Shown: positions 1 to 12,085, counted from the first letter of the stretch. The stretch: DNA of 64,000 bases from Microvelia longipes (GCA_018340805.1 JACMZG010001914.1:24512579-24576578); one strand, 5' to 3'. Made by a program: numbers and translations. Notes: generated by a model not told the origin, from the letters alone.

Positions 1-725
1 CGTATCGCTCAGAACGTAGATGCTCCATCCTACAAGCTCTGTACATGCTCATCGTGAAACGTATATCGTAGATGATTACTCCATCCTACAAGCTCTGTAC
101 ATGCTCATCTTGAAATGTATATCGTAGATGACTACTCCATCCTACAAGCTCTGTACATGCTCATCGTGAAACGTATATCGTAGATGACTACTCCATCCTA
201 CAAGCTCTGTACATGCTCATCGTGAAACGTATATCGTAGATGATTACTCCATCCTACAAGCTCTGTACATGCTCATCTTGAAATGTATATCGTAGATGAC
301 TACTCCATCCTACAAGCTCTGTACATGTTCATCGTGAAACGTATATCGTAGATGACTACTCCATTCTGCAAACTCTGTACAAGCTCATGGTGAAACGTAT
401 ATCGTAGATGACTACTCCATCCTACAAACTCTGTACATGTTCATCGTGGAACGTATATCGTAGATGACAACTCCATCCTACAAGCTCTGTACATGCTCAT
501 CGTGAAACGTATATCGTAGATGACTACTCCATTCTGCAAACTCTGTACATGTCATCGTGAAACGTATATCGTAGATGACCTCTATTCTCCAAACTCTGTA
601 CAAGCTCATGGTGAAACGTATATCGTAGATGACTACTCCATCCTACAAACTCTGTACATGTTCATCGTGAAACGTATATCGTAGATGACTACTCCATCCT
701 ACAAACTCTGTACATGCTTATCGTT
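1..725. repeat. 56-bp minisatellite, about 13 copies
   Basis: The start of 'atcgtgaaac' or its variant recurs at 51, 107, 163 and 219, giving a 56-bp period. Units carry the core tatcgtagatga followed by ctccatcctacaa. Copies differ by point changes and small indels, and the array fades into unique DNA near 725. A variant unit (gattact with cttgaaatg) recurs after three units, so a 168-bp higher-order period is present at the left end. The array begins before base 1. Confidence 0.95.
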
Positions 726-1030
726 AATAACTTCATTTTCATGTTATGATTGCACGCTTACACCCTACTATTGGCACAAATGTTCTCCTCTTCTTGAGTG
801 CACTACAATTAAATTTTAATTTGAAGATCAATAATTTTATATTAGTATAAAATTAGCTTACTTTTATCGTAAATGATTAGTTTGTTATTATTAGAAAGAT
901 TTTTGAAATATTGTTTCTTCATACTTTTTCTTGATGATTATTTCTTCTTTCTTATTCTTATTTCTCCTTTCTATACCGTATTTAACTAATTTATTCATTA
1001 TTTTAATGTATTTATTTATTATTGTTTACT
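726..1030. other. AT-rich spacer between two minisatellites
   Basis: No gene is seen. From about 860 isolated motifs such as atcgtaaatga appear, which look like degenerate units of the arrays on either side. Confidence 0.6.
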
Positions 1031-1905
1031 TTTATAGCAAAGGATAATTATTCTTCGTTATGATTTACTTATATTGCAGATGATCATTCGTCATTATTCT
1101 TAACTTTATAGCAAATGATAATTCTTCGTTATAGGTTACTTATACCAGATATGATAATTCTTCGTTATTCTTAACTTTATTGCATATGACATTTCTTCGT
1201 TATGAGATACTTATATCAGATATGATTATTCTTTGTTATGGGTACTTATATCAGATTGATAATTCTTTGTTATGGGTCACTTATATCAGATATGATAATT
1301 CTTCATAATGGGTTACTTATATCAGATATGATAATTCTTCATTATGGGTTACTTATATCAGATATGATAATTTTTCGTTATGGGTTACTTATATCAGATT
1401 TGATAATTCTTCGTTATGGGTTACTTATATCAGATTTTATAATTCTTCGTTATGGGTCACTTATATCAGATTTTATAATTCTTCGTTATGGGTCACTTAT
1501 ATCAGATTTGATAATTCTTCGTTATGGGTTACTTATATCAGATATGATAATTCTTCGTTATGGGTTGCTTATATCAGATTTGATAATTCTTCGTTATGGG
1601 TCACTTATATCAGATTTTATAATTCTTCGTTATGGGTCACTTATATCAGATTTGATAATTCTTCGTTATGGGTTACTTATATCAGATATGATAATTCTTC
1701 GTTATGGGTTGCTTATATCAGATTTGATAATTCTTCGTTATGGGTTACTTATATCAGATTTTTTTTAATTCTTCATTATTCTCTACTTGTATCGTAAATT
1801 ACTTACTTATACAGTAAATTACTAATGCTTCATTATTCTCTACTACTATGTTAAATGAATGCTTCTTTATTATTGTATGCAAAAATCGTTAATAATTACT
1901 GCATC
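1031..1905. repeat. 36-bp minisatellite with 144-bp higher-order units
   Basis: The core (about 1238-1768) repeats ttatatcagat then gataattcttcgttatggg every 36 bp; outer units are degenerate. The position after 'cagat' (tttat, ttgat, atgat) and the end of the unit (gtcac, gttac, gttgc) vary in a fixed order every four units, so a 144-bp higher-order repeat occurs about twice. Because 36 is divisible by three and the core has no in-frame stop, one plus-strand frame stays open for 176 codons with a 12-residue repeat. I regard that as a by-product of the array, not a gene. Confidence 0.95.
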
Positions 1906-3290
1906 TCATGATTGTAAACTTGTTGATAATGTTTGCTTATTCTTAAATGAACTGAATTTATATCGCAAACAGGTGTTCCTTTGTATTTTACTGATTGCAC
2001 AATGTACAACAATGTTTTCATAGATAGATAAGTTTAATGTATATTCACGACAATACTGGTCATTTTTAACACAAAAAAGTTCTTCATTAGTATTTATTTT
2101 TTTGTATATTTTGAAGTTTTTTGAAGAGTTTGAAGCTAACACGAATCAAGTTTTCTTAGCTTGGCGATAAATTACTGTCAGAAGCATAGCTAAAATGAGC
2201 TGTAGAAAACTCCACCCATAGATAAATAACATGAAACATAAAGCAAAACAAGATTAGTAAAATGACACCATTATCAGAATAATCTGAGAATGGTGTCGGA
2301 CAAACAATCCAACAAAAAGTTGGATGAGATGTAACCTACAGCTACTAATTAGGTCGTCTCTGTTGTCACTTACCTCTTAGCCCTCCTCAGTGTTGGGCTC
2401 CGCCTGACCCACTTACCTTTGGTTTCAAACCTGCGAATAAAAAGTATTTTAGTTTCTCATTCACAATACACAAGCATGATTTTTTATGCAATATATACAT
2501 TTATTTTTAAATCTCACAGGCTAGTTACAAAGCTTAGTTAGGTTAGTAAGTATGTTAGACACAGTTAGCATGTTAATTTATGTTATTATTTTTTAGCATT
2601 TTCTTTTCTTTGCAAGGTAGATACTATCATCAATGTAAAGGAGTTAACAAAAAGGTCTCAACAACTTAGCATTTCTTGCTAGGTGATTTGCACCTCTTAT
2701 TTCTACTACTATCGCCATGTCCTATGAAAGTTTTACGATCATGGAAAGATAATTTCTTATTCTTTTAGAGAATTTCCAAAAGGAAAATGAGGCTAGGGTC
2801 ATAGAGGGAGAAGAGGTGTCTTTTAGTGATAATGATAGTAATTAGTAAGAGGTGATAGATCTCCTAGCGAGTAGACCACGTTGTTGATTTCTTTTTAGTT
2901 TCTTTTGAGTTCTTTTTGGAAGATAGTCTTCTACCTTATGGGTACTAGTGCAGGCATTTTGCGTCTAATCCACAGAAGAGCCGTTACTCTACTATAAATT
3001 TCTATAGCCATCACTAGAAATAACACGTGTCTCCCTACCAGAACTTCTTATCTTGCTCTCAAACATAAAAATACATATAATCACGCTATCTTTCGAAGGG
3101 ATTATTTTTTTATCAAACTTGATACAATAATCAACATTGGAGAGGACACGAACCCAAGTTTTGTGACGCCTTAAACGTTTAAGAAATTCAAGTTCAGTCT
3201 GCTACCTAAAATTACTCCCAAATATTTATACTACTGGAAAAACAAAGTTTTTTAAAAAAATATTAAAAGCTTTAAAGTCGAGTTTTTATG
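1906..3290. other. No recognisable gene; low-copy DNA
   Basis: No ORF with a recognisable domain is seen. The stretch around 2650-2710 (caacaacttagcatttcttg onward) resembles 62408-62480, so a weak dispersed repeat may lie here. A hairpin is listed separately. Confidence 0.5.
2264..2297. other. Short hairpin
   Basis: gacaccatt and aatggtgtc pair perfectly over 9 bp, and the interior contains a second short pairing (caga/tctg). No function can be assigned. Confidence 0.6.
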
Positions 3291-3295
3291 GTTCG

Positions 3296-4125
3296 AGAAA
3301 AGAATGAGAATGGTCTTTCCTGGATTAGCCCAATTTTCCTGCACGAATTTGCAATAGCTCATACAGCGTGTTGAGAATTTTCCCAATCATAAGCAACAGA
3401 ACATCATCAGCGTAAGCATGACAACAGAAACCTGCTTTAGAAAGCTCAGACAGCAACGCGTCTATTACAAGCCACAAAAGCTTTGGGTTCAGGCATCTTC
3501 CCAGGAGAAACCGACTGGAGTAAACTCAGATAAGTGAGAATTACGGTTTCTCACTTATCTGAGTATGTATAACACTTTACAATTATGTAACATGCTAACT
3601 ATCCAATTGATGACATTGGTGGTGAAGTGGGCATCTCATTGTTCCAAAGCTGCTCTAATTTACCTGATGTAGTTCTGTCAAAGGCTCTTCCCACATCAAA
3701 GCTCAGACATAGCACAGATTCCTGATGAAAGGTCATTCCAACTCTTCTTACTAAAGCATGATAAGAACTTACTAAGAGCTGTATTGGTAAAATGCTTCTT
3801 TAGGTAAACATAACGTGTAGGATATAATGGTTTTTTCATTATAATTTCTAAATTTAAGTATTCATGTACATTTAAGACCAATTTCTCCAGTATCTTTAGT
3901 AAATAAGGTGTAAGAGTTATTGATCTGAAGTATTTAGGATCAGTGTAAACTTTTCTTCTAGCTTTTGGAATGAATGTCATCAAATTGACTTCTATGAGTC
4001 AGTGTCCTAAAGCAATGATAGATTGAAAAGGAGAAAATATTGCTGAAATTATGATGTCAAGCGCCTTCTGAATAAGAGCTGGAAAGATCTCATGCGTACC
4101 AGCAGCTTTATAAGGACTCAATTAA
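3296..4125 (-). pseudogene. Degraded LINE reverse transcriptase (R1/Jockey-like)
   Basis: Read on the minus strand, pieces of a non-LTR RT follow each other in several frames. Near 3950 there is FIPKARRKVYTDPK then FRSITLTPYLLKILEKL, the block that precedes RT motif A in R1/Jockey-type elements. A 95-codon open stretch spans 3696-3983. Near 3690 FDVGRAFDRT corresponds to the motif A region. Near 3402-3413 CHAYADDVLLL contains the catalytic YADD. Frameshifts and stops separate these pieces, and no endonuclease or ORF1 is found beside them. In the family this enzyme copies element RNA at a nicked target. Assignment to RT is firm; the clade is an inference from the wording around the motifs. Confidence 0.85.
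3524..3564. other. Perfect 17-bp hairpin inside the LINE relic
   Basis: actcagataagtgagaa pairs exactly with ttctcacttatctgagt around a 7-nt loop (ttacggt). It lies between the motif A and YADD blocks of the decayed RT, where coding sequence would be expected, so it looks like a local inverted duplication. Confidence 0.85.
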
Positions 4126-5285
4126 CATGCCACTCAACGGAGTCCTTCTACAGTGACAAATCTCTGACCTAATTTACGATCAAAGATTAGTGTCACAGGT
4201 ATGATTAGCGTCAACCTGTCAAATTAGGGTTGAGGATGTTTCTGAGAAAAGTGCGCTTGGCGTAACAGTCGAAAGTCTTGATTGTCATGTCATCGAACTC
4301 GCTTCGGTCGTCCTTAGAATGTCAGAATTGATTACCCAAAGCTCAAGATGGTATTCCTTCGGTCCCGCTACGCTTAACCTCAGAATTATTAGGTATCCAA
4401 ATATCATTTAAGGATATTTTCATTGAAGGTTAGAAAAGTAATTCGGTAGATAGGCATTTAATCAAATTATACGGGTAATACTAAATTCTCAAATGCTTTA
4501 AAAACGTGTGCTTATACTGGACAGCCTAATTATACAGTGGAATATTTTTTATGACAATATTAGCTCTATATTTTATCAATGTAAATTGTTATTTAAATTG
4601 TATGCTTTAAAATTTGAATAATGTTATGATTTTAAAACACGGAAGAAGTTTCTGATACAACTTTTTCCGTAATGCTACCCGAATTAATGCTATACTTTCC
4701 ACTTCTACCACAGGGCGTAATTGAATAACTCCAAAGAGTGTCACTTATTAAACATTGCCAGCTAAAGCTAGCTATCCGTTTTTCCACACCAGGATTCATA
4801 AGGTTTGCAAAAGAAAGCGTTTTTGCTCCAGCAGCGCTCTATCACCTACTGCTTGTTGCTGCATTGCTAAATGAGGCATTTAGCAAGGGTCAAGTACTAA
4901 AAAATACTCGTCTCTACCCTAAAAAGTCACTGACAGCAGATTATAATAGATTTCAGTGGAAGAAACGACTTGGACCACAAATAGTTGTCTTGAATAAGCT
5001 TGGCACTCCTTTACTAATATAAAAGGCTTGTTGTTTATGGACACACTAATTAAAAATCAAACATCAAAAAGCTGTGAAAAATTAAAATTTATAGACCGTT
5101 AAAATTTCAAATGTAATAGTAATTATTTTCAAAATGGCGACCAACTAATTTTTGGTGACAAAATAATGAAATTTAGTGGATCGATTACATATACATTTGT
5201 ATTTAATTTTAGCTCGATGATTATAATTTTTGATTTTTAACGAATTTTTAAAAATTTTGATGACTCATAAAATAAGTTATTGTAC
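4126..5285. other. No recognisable gene
   Basis: A 94-codon plus-strand ORF at 4738-5022 has no domain I recognise and I do not call it. Around 4290-4390 there are tcgcttcgg and cctcagaat motifs like those at the 5' end of family X, so a strongly eroded X fragment may be present. Confidence 0.5.
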
Positions 5286-5535
5286 TTTGCAAAATATCAT
5301 CTTTCAAGCAACACAACTATACCTAAAGCCAAATTTATTTGCCAACCTTTAACTCTCTAGCATAAAAATAGCTGGAGTTATGCGTGACACAGACAGGCAG
5401 CATGATGAAAACCACTCAGAACGTCATGAAAATGCCTGAGGATAATTTTTATAAAGCCTCAGTTTCGTATTTTCAGGATGAACGCAATATTTTCCTTATA
5501 CCTACGGTAGTAAGAGAGAAAAATTAAAAATAATA
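5286..5535 (+). repeat. Family X repeat, diverged 3' part
   Basis: Recognised by the ordered motifs actctctagcataaa, gatgaaaaccactcagaa and ttatacctacgg, which recur in the same order in many other places in the window. It is non-coding. Confidence 0.75.
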
Positions 5536-6635
5536 TTTGATAAGTTTTCATTTTAGTAAAATAAAGTGACATAATAGTTCATTGAGAAGGTAAAACGTTG
5601 AATACGATCGCTTCTCTAAGTGCATACACAGTATCAGGAGTGTATACTAGATTCCATCTATTTTTTTTAGCGTATCCGACGGGATTCCCTCCGCGTGGTT
5701 TTTACAGGGTATTTAACCATCATCAACGATTCGCGGATTTAGTATCCTGTCTGTACTTAGTAAATGCCTCACCTCTAATGGAGCAAAGAAAAAAAACAGT
5801 AAAGATAATTACCAGAAAGATAATGAGGGTCAAACACCATCCTCTGGCTAGTTGATGAAACGGCTTCTTATTGCAAAAAATTACTTTCAACAGCAAAATT
5901 AAGTAGCGAAGTACTGAATCCGTTAAATCGATTATAAAAAAAGTTATGTATTATTTAAAATTTAATTTATGTTCAATTTATTTTATTACTTATTTATTGT
6001 AAAAAAATTCCGTTAGTAATATAAAACTATAAAAGAAATTACTGAAATTCTTACCAATTAAAAGTAATTAAATTAAATTATTAAACAACCTCAAATATTT
6101 TTTTTTTTCAATTTAATTATAATTTATTAAGTCAAATTTAAATAATTATTCCCAATTTACTTTATAAATTTACTTTATTCTATAAATTACTTTATTTAAA
6201 TATTACTTGATAAAATATTAAATTAAAATGATAATTATACTATTTTATGTGCTTTTATGGCAAGTAACAAAATTGAAAAGTTTTTAAATTAAGTCCATAT
6301 AGAAATCTGAAACAAACAAACAAATAATTTTTGTATTACTCATAAAGCAAATTCACCAACTAAATAGTAGCGCTATAAAGGATTAATAATAAAGGTTAAA
6401 GAAGAATAAGTGTAAAAAGTGAAGCATTTAGCATTAATATAAATATATTATTAAATATATTATTACTGGCTTATTGATTTCATTCGTTCCCTTATATAAT
6501 AAATATTCACATAGTAACAAATTTCCTTTGAACAAAATTTCCCTAATGAAATAGACGTCATGGCGGGAGTAGGACAAGGAGTGTTACCATAGTACGTTTC
6601 AGAGTCCCAAACCACGAAAAATATTTCGCCCAATT
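5536..6635. other. AT-rich intergenic stretch
   Basis: An 85-codon plus-strand ORF at 5598-5855 has no recognisable domain. Around 6535-6640 the motif gacgtcatggcgg is followed by cgtttcagag, an arrangement also seen near 54270-54330, suggesting another weak dispersed repeat. Confidence 0.5.
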
Positions 6636-6641
6636 TAAATA

Positions 6642-6682
<41 letters not shown>

Positions 6683-6714
6683 TATATATATTATATATAA
6701 TATATATATATATA
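6636..6714. repeat. (TA)n microsatellite
   Basis: Alternating TA with a few single-base slips (atta). Confidence 0.95.
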
Positions 6715-6824
6715 TACCGGAAATTCAAAAATTTCAATAGGTGGGCAATAAATGTCGAGTAGAGTGTCGTTTCAATATTTTGGGGGCTCTGAGTAGAATG
6801 AATAGTCGTGAGTAATCCGTGTAC

Positions 6825-7085
6825 TCAAAGTACTCATAACCAGAAACCAAGGGTTCAAATCTTGCTTTCAAATCTTATTTTGACTACAAAATAATTCTTG
6901 CGCAGTGGTCTGCATGCCGGGAAAATTGCCAGTGCCAGGAATGCTTGCTTTCTTGCGTACCAATTCAGTTCTTGCTCAGGTTTGCGGTGTATACATCATA
7001 GTCGGAACAGTAGAACTTTTACTATACAGTCAATTTGTATCGGTTTTTAAAGGAAACCAGCTAAAGCATTTTATGACTGTCTAAA
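6825..7085 (+). mobile_element. SINE-like family W copy
   Basis: Contains the tRNA-type B-box-like ggttcaaatc near 6851, then gcgcagtggtctgcatg, and a long tail ending near caaggaaaccagc. The same order occurs near 43.4-43.9, 54.5 and 56.7 kb. Its tRNA-like head indicates pol III-type origin (family knowledge); this copy is diverged. Confidence 0.65.
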
Positions 7086-7149
7086 TATAGCCCAGTATTC
7101 ATTACGCAAGGGCTAACATAGTTTTGTTCAACATATGGAAAAAATACGC

Positions 7150-7475
7150 ATTTCCTTTAAATTTTCAGTTTTTAAGATTTTTGCTAAATCATTATTGTGG
7201 GTTAGAGACGTCATAAAAAATATATATTCTGTACAGAACAACTACGCCTATAGACTAATTTTTGTTCAAAGTTTCAACTCTCTAGCATAAATACACTGGA
7301 TGATACAATAATAACAGACATACACACATACTAACAAACAACTTTGTGAAAACTACTCAGAAGGTCTTAAAAACACCTAAAATGGATGATTCCGGTGTCA
7401 TCCCGGTTTTGGATTTTTCGCAAACACAATACTTTTCCTATATACCTACGGTTTAAATGGGGAAACTAAAAAATC
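7150..7475 (+). repeat. Family X repeat, 3' half
   Basis: Ordered X motifs are clear: gacgtcataaaa, gtttcaactctctagcataa, gatgattccggtgtcatccc, acaatacttttcctatatac and the terminal cctacggttt. The expected end motif aatgaggaaaagt is altered to aatggggaaact. Confidence 0.85.
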
Positions 7476-7815
7476 TGAACTATTCAAAACCTCACCAGAA
7501 AGACGGGGATAAACCCTTTGACTATACTGAAGAAAAAATTCAATAATTTCCAAACAATTACTCACTTGAGCTTTTAAAAAAATCTTATTAAAAGTTTAAG
7601 AGGGGTTGTGACCGAAGATTAATTATTATAATAAAGAATTCTCCATTTTTATAAGCCTAGATAATGAACTTAAAAACGAAATATCTTTCTTGTTAAAGAT
7701 TCCTTTCATTTGAAATTAAATAATTTTTTATTTAAAAATAAGACTTTTGCAATTATTAATTTTAGGGTTAACCTATTATTATTATTGTTACCTTATTCTT
7801 ATTACCTTAGGATTA
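7476..7815. other. AT-rich, nothing recognised
   Basis: No ORF or repeat family recognised; poor in G and C. Confidence 0.5.
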
Positions 7816-7962
7816 AAACCTAAGGTATATAGTTAAGTAATGTGTTTGCACAATGTATTCGAAACCAAGATTTTCACTGAATTATCCGTTTTAGGGGGTT
7901 TTAAGACATCATGATTAGGTTTTACTGAATTACCTGTGAGTATCATCGTAGCTACCATGAGT
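7816..7962 (-). repeat. Family X repeat, 3' end fragment
   Basis: The reverse complement of X: gtgtttgcac, cgaaaccaag, attatccgttttaggg and atcatcgtagct occur in order. Diverged. Confidence 0.75.
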
Positions 7963-7982
7963 GCTTTTTTTATAATTCGAAA

Positions 7983-8118
7983 TATAATTGATTTGTTACA
8001 AGTTAATATATAATTGATTTGTTATAAGTTGATATATAATTAATTTGTTATGAGTTAATATATAATGATTTGTTATATGTTGATATATTGATTTGTTATA
8101 AGTTAATATATAATTGAT
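7983..8118. repeat. 26-bp minisatellite, left part
   Basis: About five units of aattgatttgttataagtta plus atatat with small indels. The same unit resumes at 9322-9372 beyond a LINE insertion. Confidence 0.9.
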
Positions 8119-9321
8119 TTGTTATTTTTTTTTTTTTTTTAAACAAAAAATCCTTTATTTAATAACTATTTACAATTTATCATTACAATATCTATTATGA
8201 ATATAAATTTAGTTCCAAATGTTTTTACACTTACATGTATAATAATATTAATTAACATTCTGTATAATATAGATATTGTGTTCTTAATTACAGGAATACT
8301 TCTACTTTAAGGTAACAGGTTACCTTGTGTTGTAGAAGGTGTGTTATAGATTCAGTCAGAGTGTGTCCCCTTATCAATATTTGTAAAATAATAATAATAT
8401 TATCATGCAGGCAATCCCTTTTATCATTTAATAAATTAAACATTAATGAGTATTGCAGTCTATGCAAACAAGATTGCGATATTATGTTTACTAGAATTAG
8501 TTCACTATTGAAATTGTTCTTACCATACTACACTAGGTAATTGAATTTTGAACTTCAATTAAATGTTGTTTTAAATTATTTTTAAAAGATTGTTTAGTTT
8601 TTTTGTTTTAATAGTTTGAGGCAGTTGATTGAATGATTTCAAAGCTGAGTAGTACCAGTGCTTTTGTCCAGAGGTAGTGTTCATGTGAGGTACTGCTAAC
8701 GTCATGTCATGTCCAGCTCTTGTTGGTCCTTGAATGGTAGTGATGTTACTAATGTTTTTGAAAAGTTGTAAATTAATAACTAGTTCCCACATATTATTTA
8801 ACTTTAATATTTTAAGTTTATTGAACAGAGGGGTAGATTTAGTAAGCCTATCTTTGAATAACATTATTTTTATTATGGATTTTTGAAGTATAAAGATTGG
8901 TTCCCTTACTGTGGCTGAAGCAGATCCCCATGCAATCAATCCATATCTTATTATGGAATCAATAATTCCATAATAAAGCATTTTTCTTTGTTCTACAGTA
9001 AGAAAGCCTCTAGTTTTAAGCATTATATACATCATCTGTCGAAGTCTTTTTTGTAAAAAATGAACATGTACTTTCCAATTCAGACAATTATCAATATAAA
9101 CACCAAGGTATTTTATACTTGTTTCTACTTTAATTTTTGGACAAAAACAGTTTTGTGGGAACGTAGCCAAGTAACTGTCTCTGTCATGTAAGCTAATAGA
9201 GTCTAAGTCTGTCTGTCCACGTTTCGTCAGTGAAAAGGTAAGTATTTTAGTTTTCTTTATATTCATTGTAAGTAGGTGAGTGTCAAGCCAGTTCTTTACC
9301 TTTATCATGTCTCCCTCCATC
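8119..9321 (-). mobile_element. 5'-truncated LINE with poly(A) tail
   Basis: The element reads on the minus strand. It starts abruptly near 9321 inside ORF2, carries about 450 bp of 3' UTR below the stop at 8571, and ends in an A run (the T tract near 8127-8142). On both sides lies the same 26-bp minisatellite, so the insertion split one array. The 5' truncation and A tail are what target-primed reverse transcription is known to leave. Confidence 0.9.
8571..9321 (-). CDS. LINE ORF2 C-terminal fragment
   Basis: About 250 codons stay open and encode the part of a CR1/Jockey-type ORF2 downstream of the RT catalytic motifs. Visible landmarks, in order, are NWLDTHLLTMNIKKTK near the start, a CFCPKI cysteine pair, IKYLGVYIDNCLNWKVHV, LYYGIIDSIIRYGLIAWGS and a basic C-terminus. 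The same landmarks appear in the intact ORF2 at 16821-19790, but the residues differ a lot, so this is another family of the same group. Endonuclease, RT palm and any start codon of its own are missing; the ATG at the edge is incidental. It is not expected to make an active enzyme. Confidence 0.9.
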
Positions 9322-9372
9322 ATATTATAAGTTGATACATAATTGATTTGTTATAAGTTGATTTGATAACAT
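9322..9372. repeat. 26-bp minisatellite, right part
   Basis: Two units (ttataagttgatacataatt) continue the array interrupted at 8118. Confidence 0.85.
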
Positions 9373-9627
9373 CATGTTATACATGTCAATCAATAAAAAC
9401 AGGTTAATACTAATAATAAAATGGAACATCGTATTTTTGTTAACCATACATAGGTGTATATGTGTAAAATAATTGCATCTATTTTAAGAGCAGATGATTT
9501 GAGATTTTTTGAAATGTTAGTGGAGCCATTATTGTATTTTATAGGGTGCTGGACATAAACAAGTGTTTCATTTTGATCCAAGAAATTGTTTAAAAATATC
9601 ATTTTTCATAAAAACGGCTAGGAACAA

Positions 9628-9641
9628 ATATAATATATATA

Positions 9642-9710
<69 letters not shown>
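9628..9710. repeat. (TA)n microsatellite
   Basis: About 40 TA units with few interruptions. The flanking 9373-9627 holds nothing I recognise. Confidence 0.95.
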
Positions 9711-9715
<5 letters not shown>

Positions 9716-11040
9716 ACCTAATTTGTCTATGAAAAAAAGTGAGTGTTAGGTTTTTTGCTAATAGCATGCTTCTCCCTTCCTTCAGGAGGCAGCGAAACAA
9801 AATATGTGAATTAAAACGTTCTATATAGCTCAAACTTTACAAATAATGCAACGCCAATAATTCCTTAAAACTCTAAACTCAAAATACCTGTTGCGAATTA
9901 ATGCAGTTGAAAATTCGTTAAACCCCAAAATATATTTTATATCAAATCGAGGAAAAAAGCCTATTACTAGGTTAAGGTATTGTGTGAAAACCAACAGTTG
10001 CCTAGGATACTATATCTTTTGCAGTTGACTGAGGAACAGATGCGAAAATGAACTGACCTGGGTTTTACAGAGTAATGTTAGCTCTATATACTTTCCAAAC
10101 TATCAAGTCATCAAAATCATTTATGTCCAACGTTAAAATATCAAATAAATCAATTTACATAATTATACGGAGTATTAGCAATAACATATAAAAAATGCTT
10201 CTAGTATCATCTTTTTAAGTAATTGTACCCTTATACAAAAGCAATACCATACATTTCACAATCAGGAAAGCTTTTTGTCAGTTGATGCACTGGATGAAAC
10301 TAGAAATTCCATACTACATCTAAACCAAAAAGTTTTTTAACAGGGTTTGCATTTTTTATGGTCCAATCATTCCATGTGATATCTACCAAAAAATATGTTA
10401 CATTTTTAATTTGTTTTAATATCCATAAACTGGTCAACAAATTTCATATGAGCAAATTTAAAACCTTAATAAAAATACAAGAAACCTATTTCTATAAAAT
10501 ACGTTGGCATCGATCTATTTCGTAACTGAGAAATTTTATACATTATCTTCGACAACAATTCTCATGCGAACTGCATTTCGATATTTATTTCTTTTTTTGG
10601 GAAAAAGGTTTATAATCTCAAACCCTATTTTACAAAGTAAAGAATATAAAATTATTAAAATCTGTCGCCTAAGAATAGGTCTAGACAATGACTATTCTAA
10701 AATCACATTAGTGTCACGAAGTCGTAGTACTGTTATTCAAATTTGCGTGATCTCACCCTATCAATTGATCAGTTAAGTATAACTATTATTTTGTAAATGT
10801 GTCATGTTATTCCAAACTAGAATTTTAATGAATACCCTAAGGGGCATAGTAATACGGTAATATTTTTCTGCTAGTGATTTATTTTTATAATATTGTTATT
10901 GACAACAAAACATAAACTCAGGACAAGGTTAATTAGTTGCCACGCTAAATATAATTAAACACATTTAATAGCAAAAATAATAAAACCCTATATTGCCTCT
11001 CCTTCTACCTTTGACAGACTATTACCGCTGGTCACCCAAA
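9711..11040. other. No recognisable gene
   Basis: A 90-codon plus-strand ORF at 10504-10776 has no domain or neighbour supporting it. The sequence is AT-rich low-copy DNA. Confidence 0.5.
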
Positions 11041-11545
11041 ATGCGGCAGTCAAACTTCTGGTACGGCCTACCTCGGAACTTTTCCTCATCACATCGGACT
11101 GGCTTCGCTCGGTCTCAGAATATACAATTCGTATTTTTTTAAAACAACATGTATTCAGACTTGCTTCACTTTTCCTTAGACAGCAAATACATTCGTGTTA
11201 TTCCCAGCGGTGAACCATCCCGGCACTGACCACACTCGATGCTGCTTAACTTTTATGGTCCAACAAAGTCTGTACTTGTCTCAACAAAACTTGGTGTACT
11301 TCATTATTACGTAAAGGTATACACTTGTACCGAATTCCAACTCGATTAATTTTTCCAATTTTTTTAAACGTTCACAATTCATTTGATAAAATTAAACTAA
11401 TGCTGATAATGGAATGAAACTTAGTACATGTATTTATCTTTATACATATGATTACATGTGTGCTAAATCTTAACCCGATAGCATTTTTTCGCGATTTCCC
11501 CAAAATAGCGGTGAAAAATGGAAGCACCAGTAACTTCCTCCCGTC
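11041..11545 (+). repeat. Family X repeat, 5' half
   Basis: Shows the X start: cctcggaacttttcctcatc, then ggcttcgctcggtctcagaa, cagcggtgaaccatcc, ggcactgaccacactcgatg and the AT-rich middle with aatgctgataatgga. The 3' half with the CA-rich tract is missing. Confidence 0.85.
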
Positions 11546-11859
11546 TTGTACGAATCTTTACTTGATCTTTTAGAATTTAGCACAATTATAGAAACATAGC
11601 AAATTACCTATAAAATAAGTCATCAAAATCAATGATCATCAAAACTGGAACAAACAATCATCAAAATTGGATGATTACAACCAAAGTTATGGCTCTTTTA
11701 AAAACTCCAAAAATTGGTTAATTTAATGAAAGTCAGCGTATATTGGCTTTTTGTGCATTTTTTTGGCCATTTAACAAATGTCATAACTTTAGTTGAGGTT
11801 ATACAATTTTGATGAAAAACACTTGTTTTATAGAAAATTTTATCAGCTTTAAAAATAAT

Positions 11860-12085
11860 CTCTTCATGTTTTGCACATGACCCACAGGGACGTGGGTTTT
11901 GGATACCACTTTTTGCCAGAAAACTGAGATGTGTGCGATTTTCTAATCTTTTGAGAGAGAAAATTCACATAAATGGCTCCACTCTGGGTAGGCAGATTAT
12001 GAGTTTCTTTCATAATTTAAGGTATGTTTTCAGAGAAATTTGGTTTGAAGCAGTACAAAATAAGTCACTTTTTTAGGCCCTTGGA
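11860..12085 (+). repeat. Family Z dispersed repeat
   Basis: cacatgacccacaggg, atggctccactctgggtagg, cataatttaaggtatg and gagaaatttggtttgaagc occur here in order. The same series occurs inverted at 63280-63470. Non-coding; class unknown. Confidence 0.75.

Noticed and set aside
1..725. CRISPR-like array
   Set aside because: Units repeat head to tail with no unique spacers, and the genome is eukaryotic; it is a minisatellite.
1238..1768. 176-codon ORF
   Set aside because: It is the translation of a 36-bp tandem repeat; the open frame follows from the unit length.
4738..5022. 94-codon ORF
   Set aside because: No domain recognised and no promoter or intron evidence.
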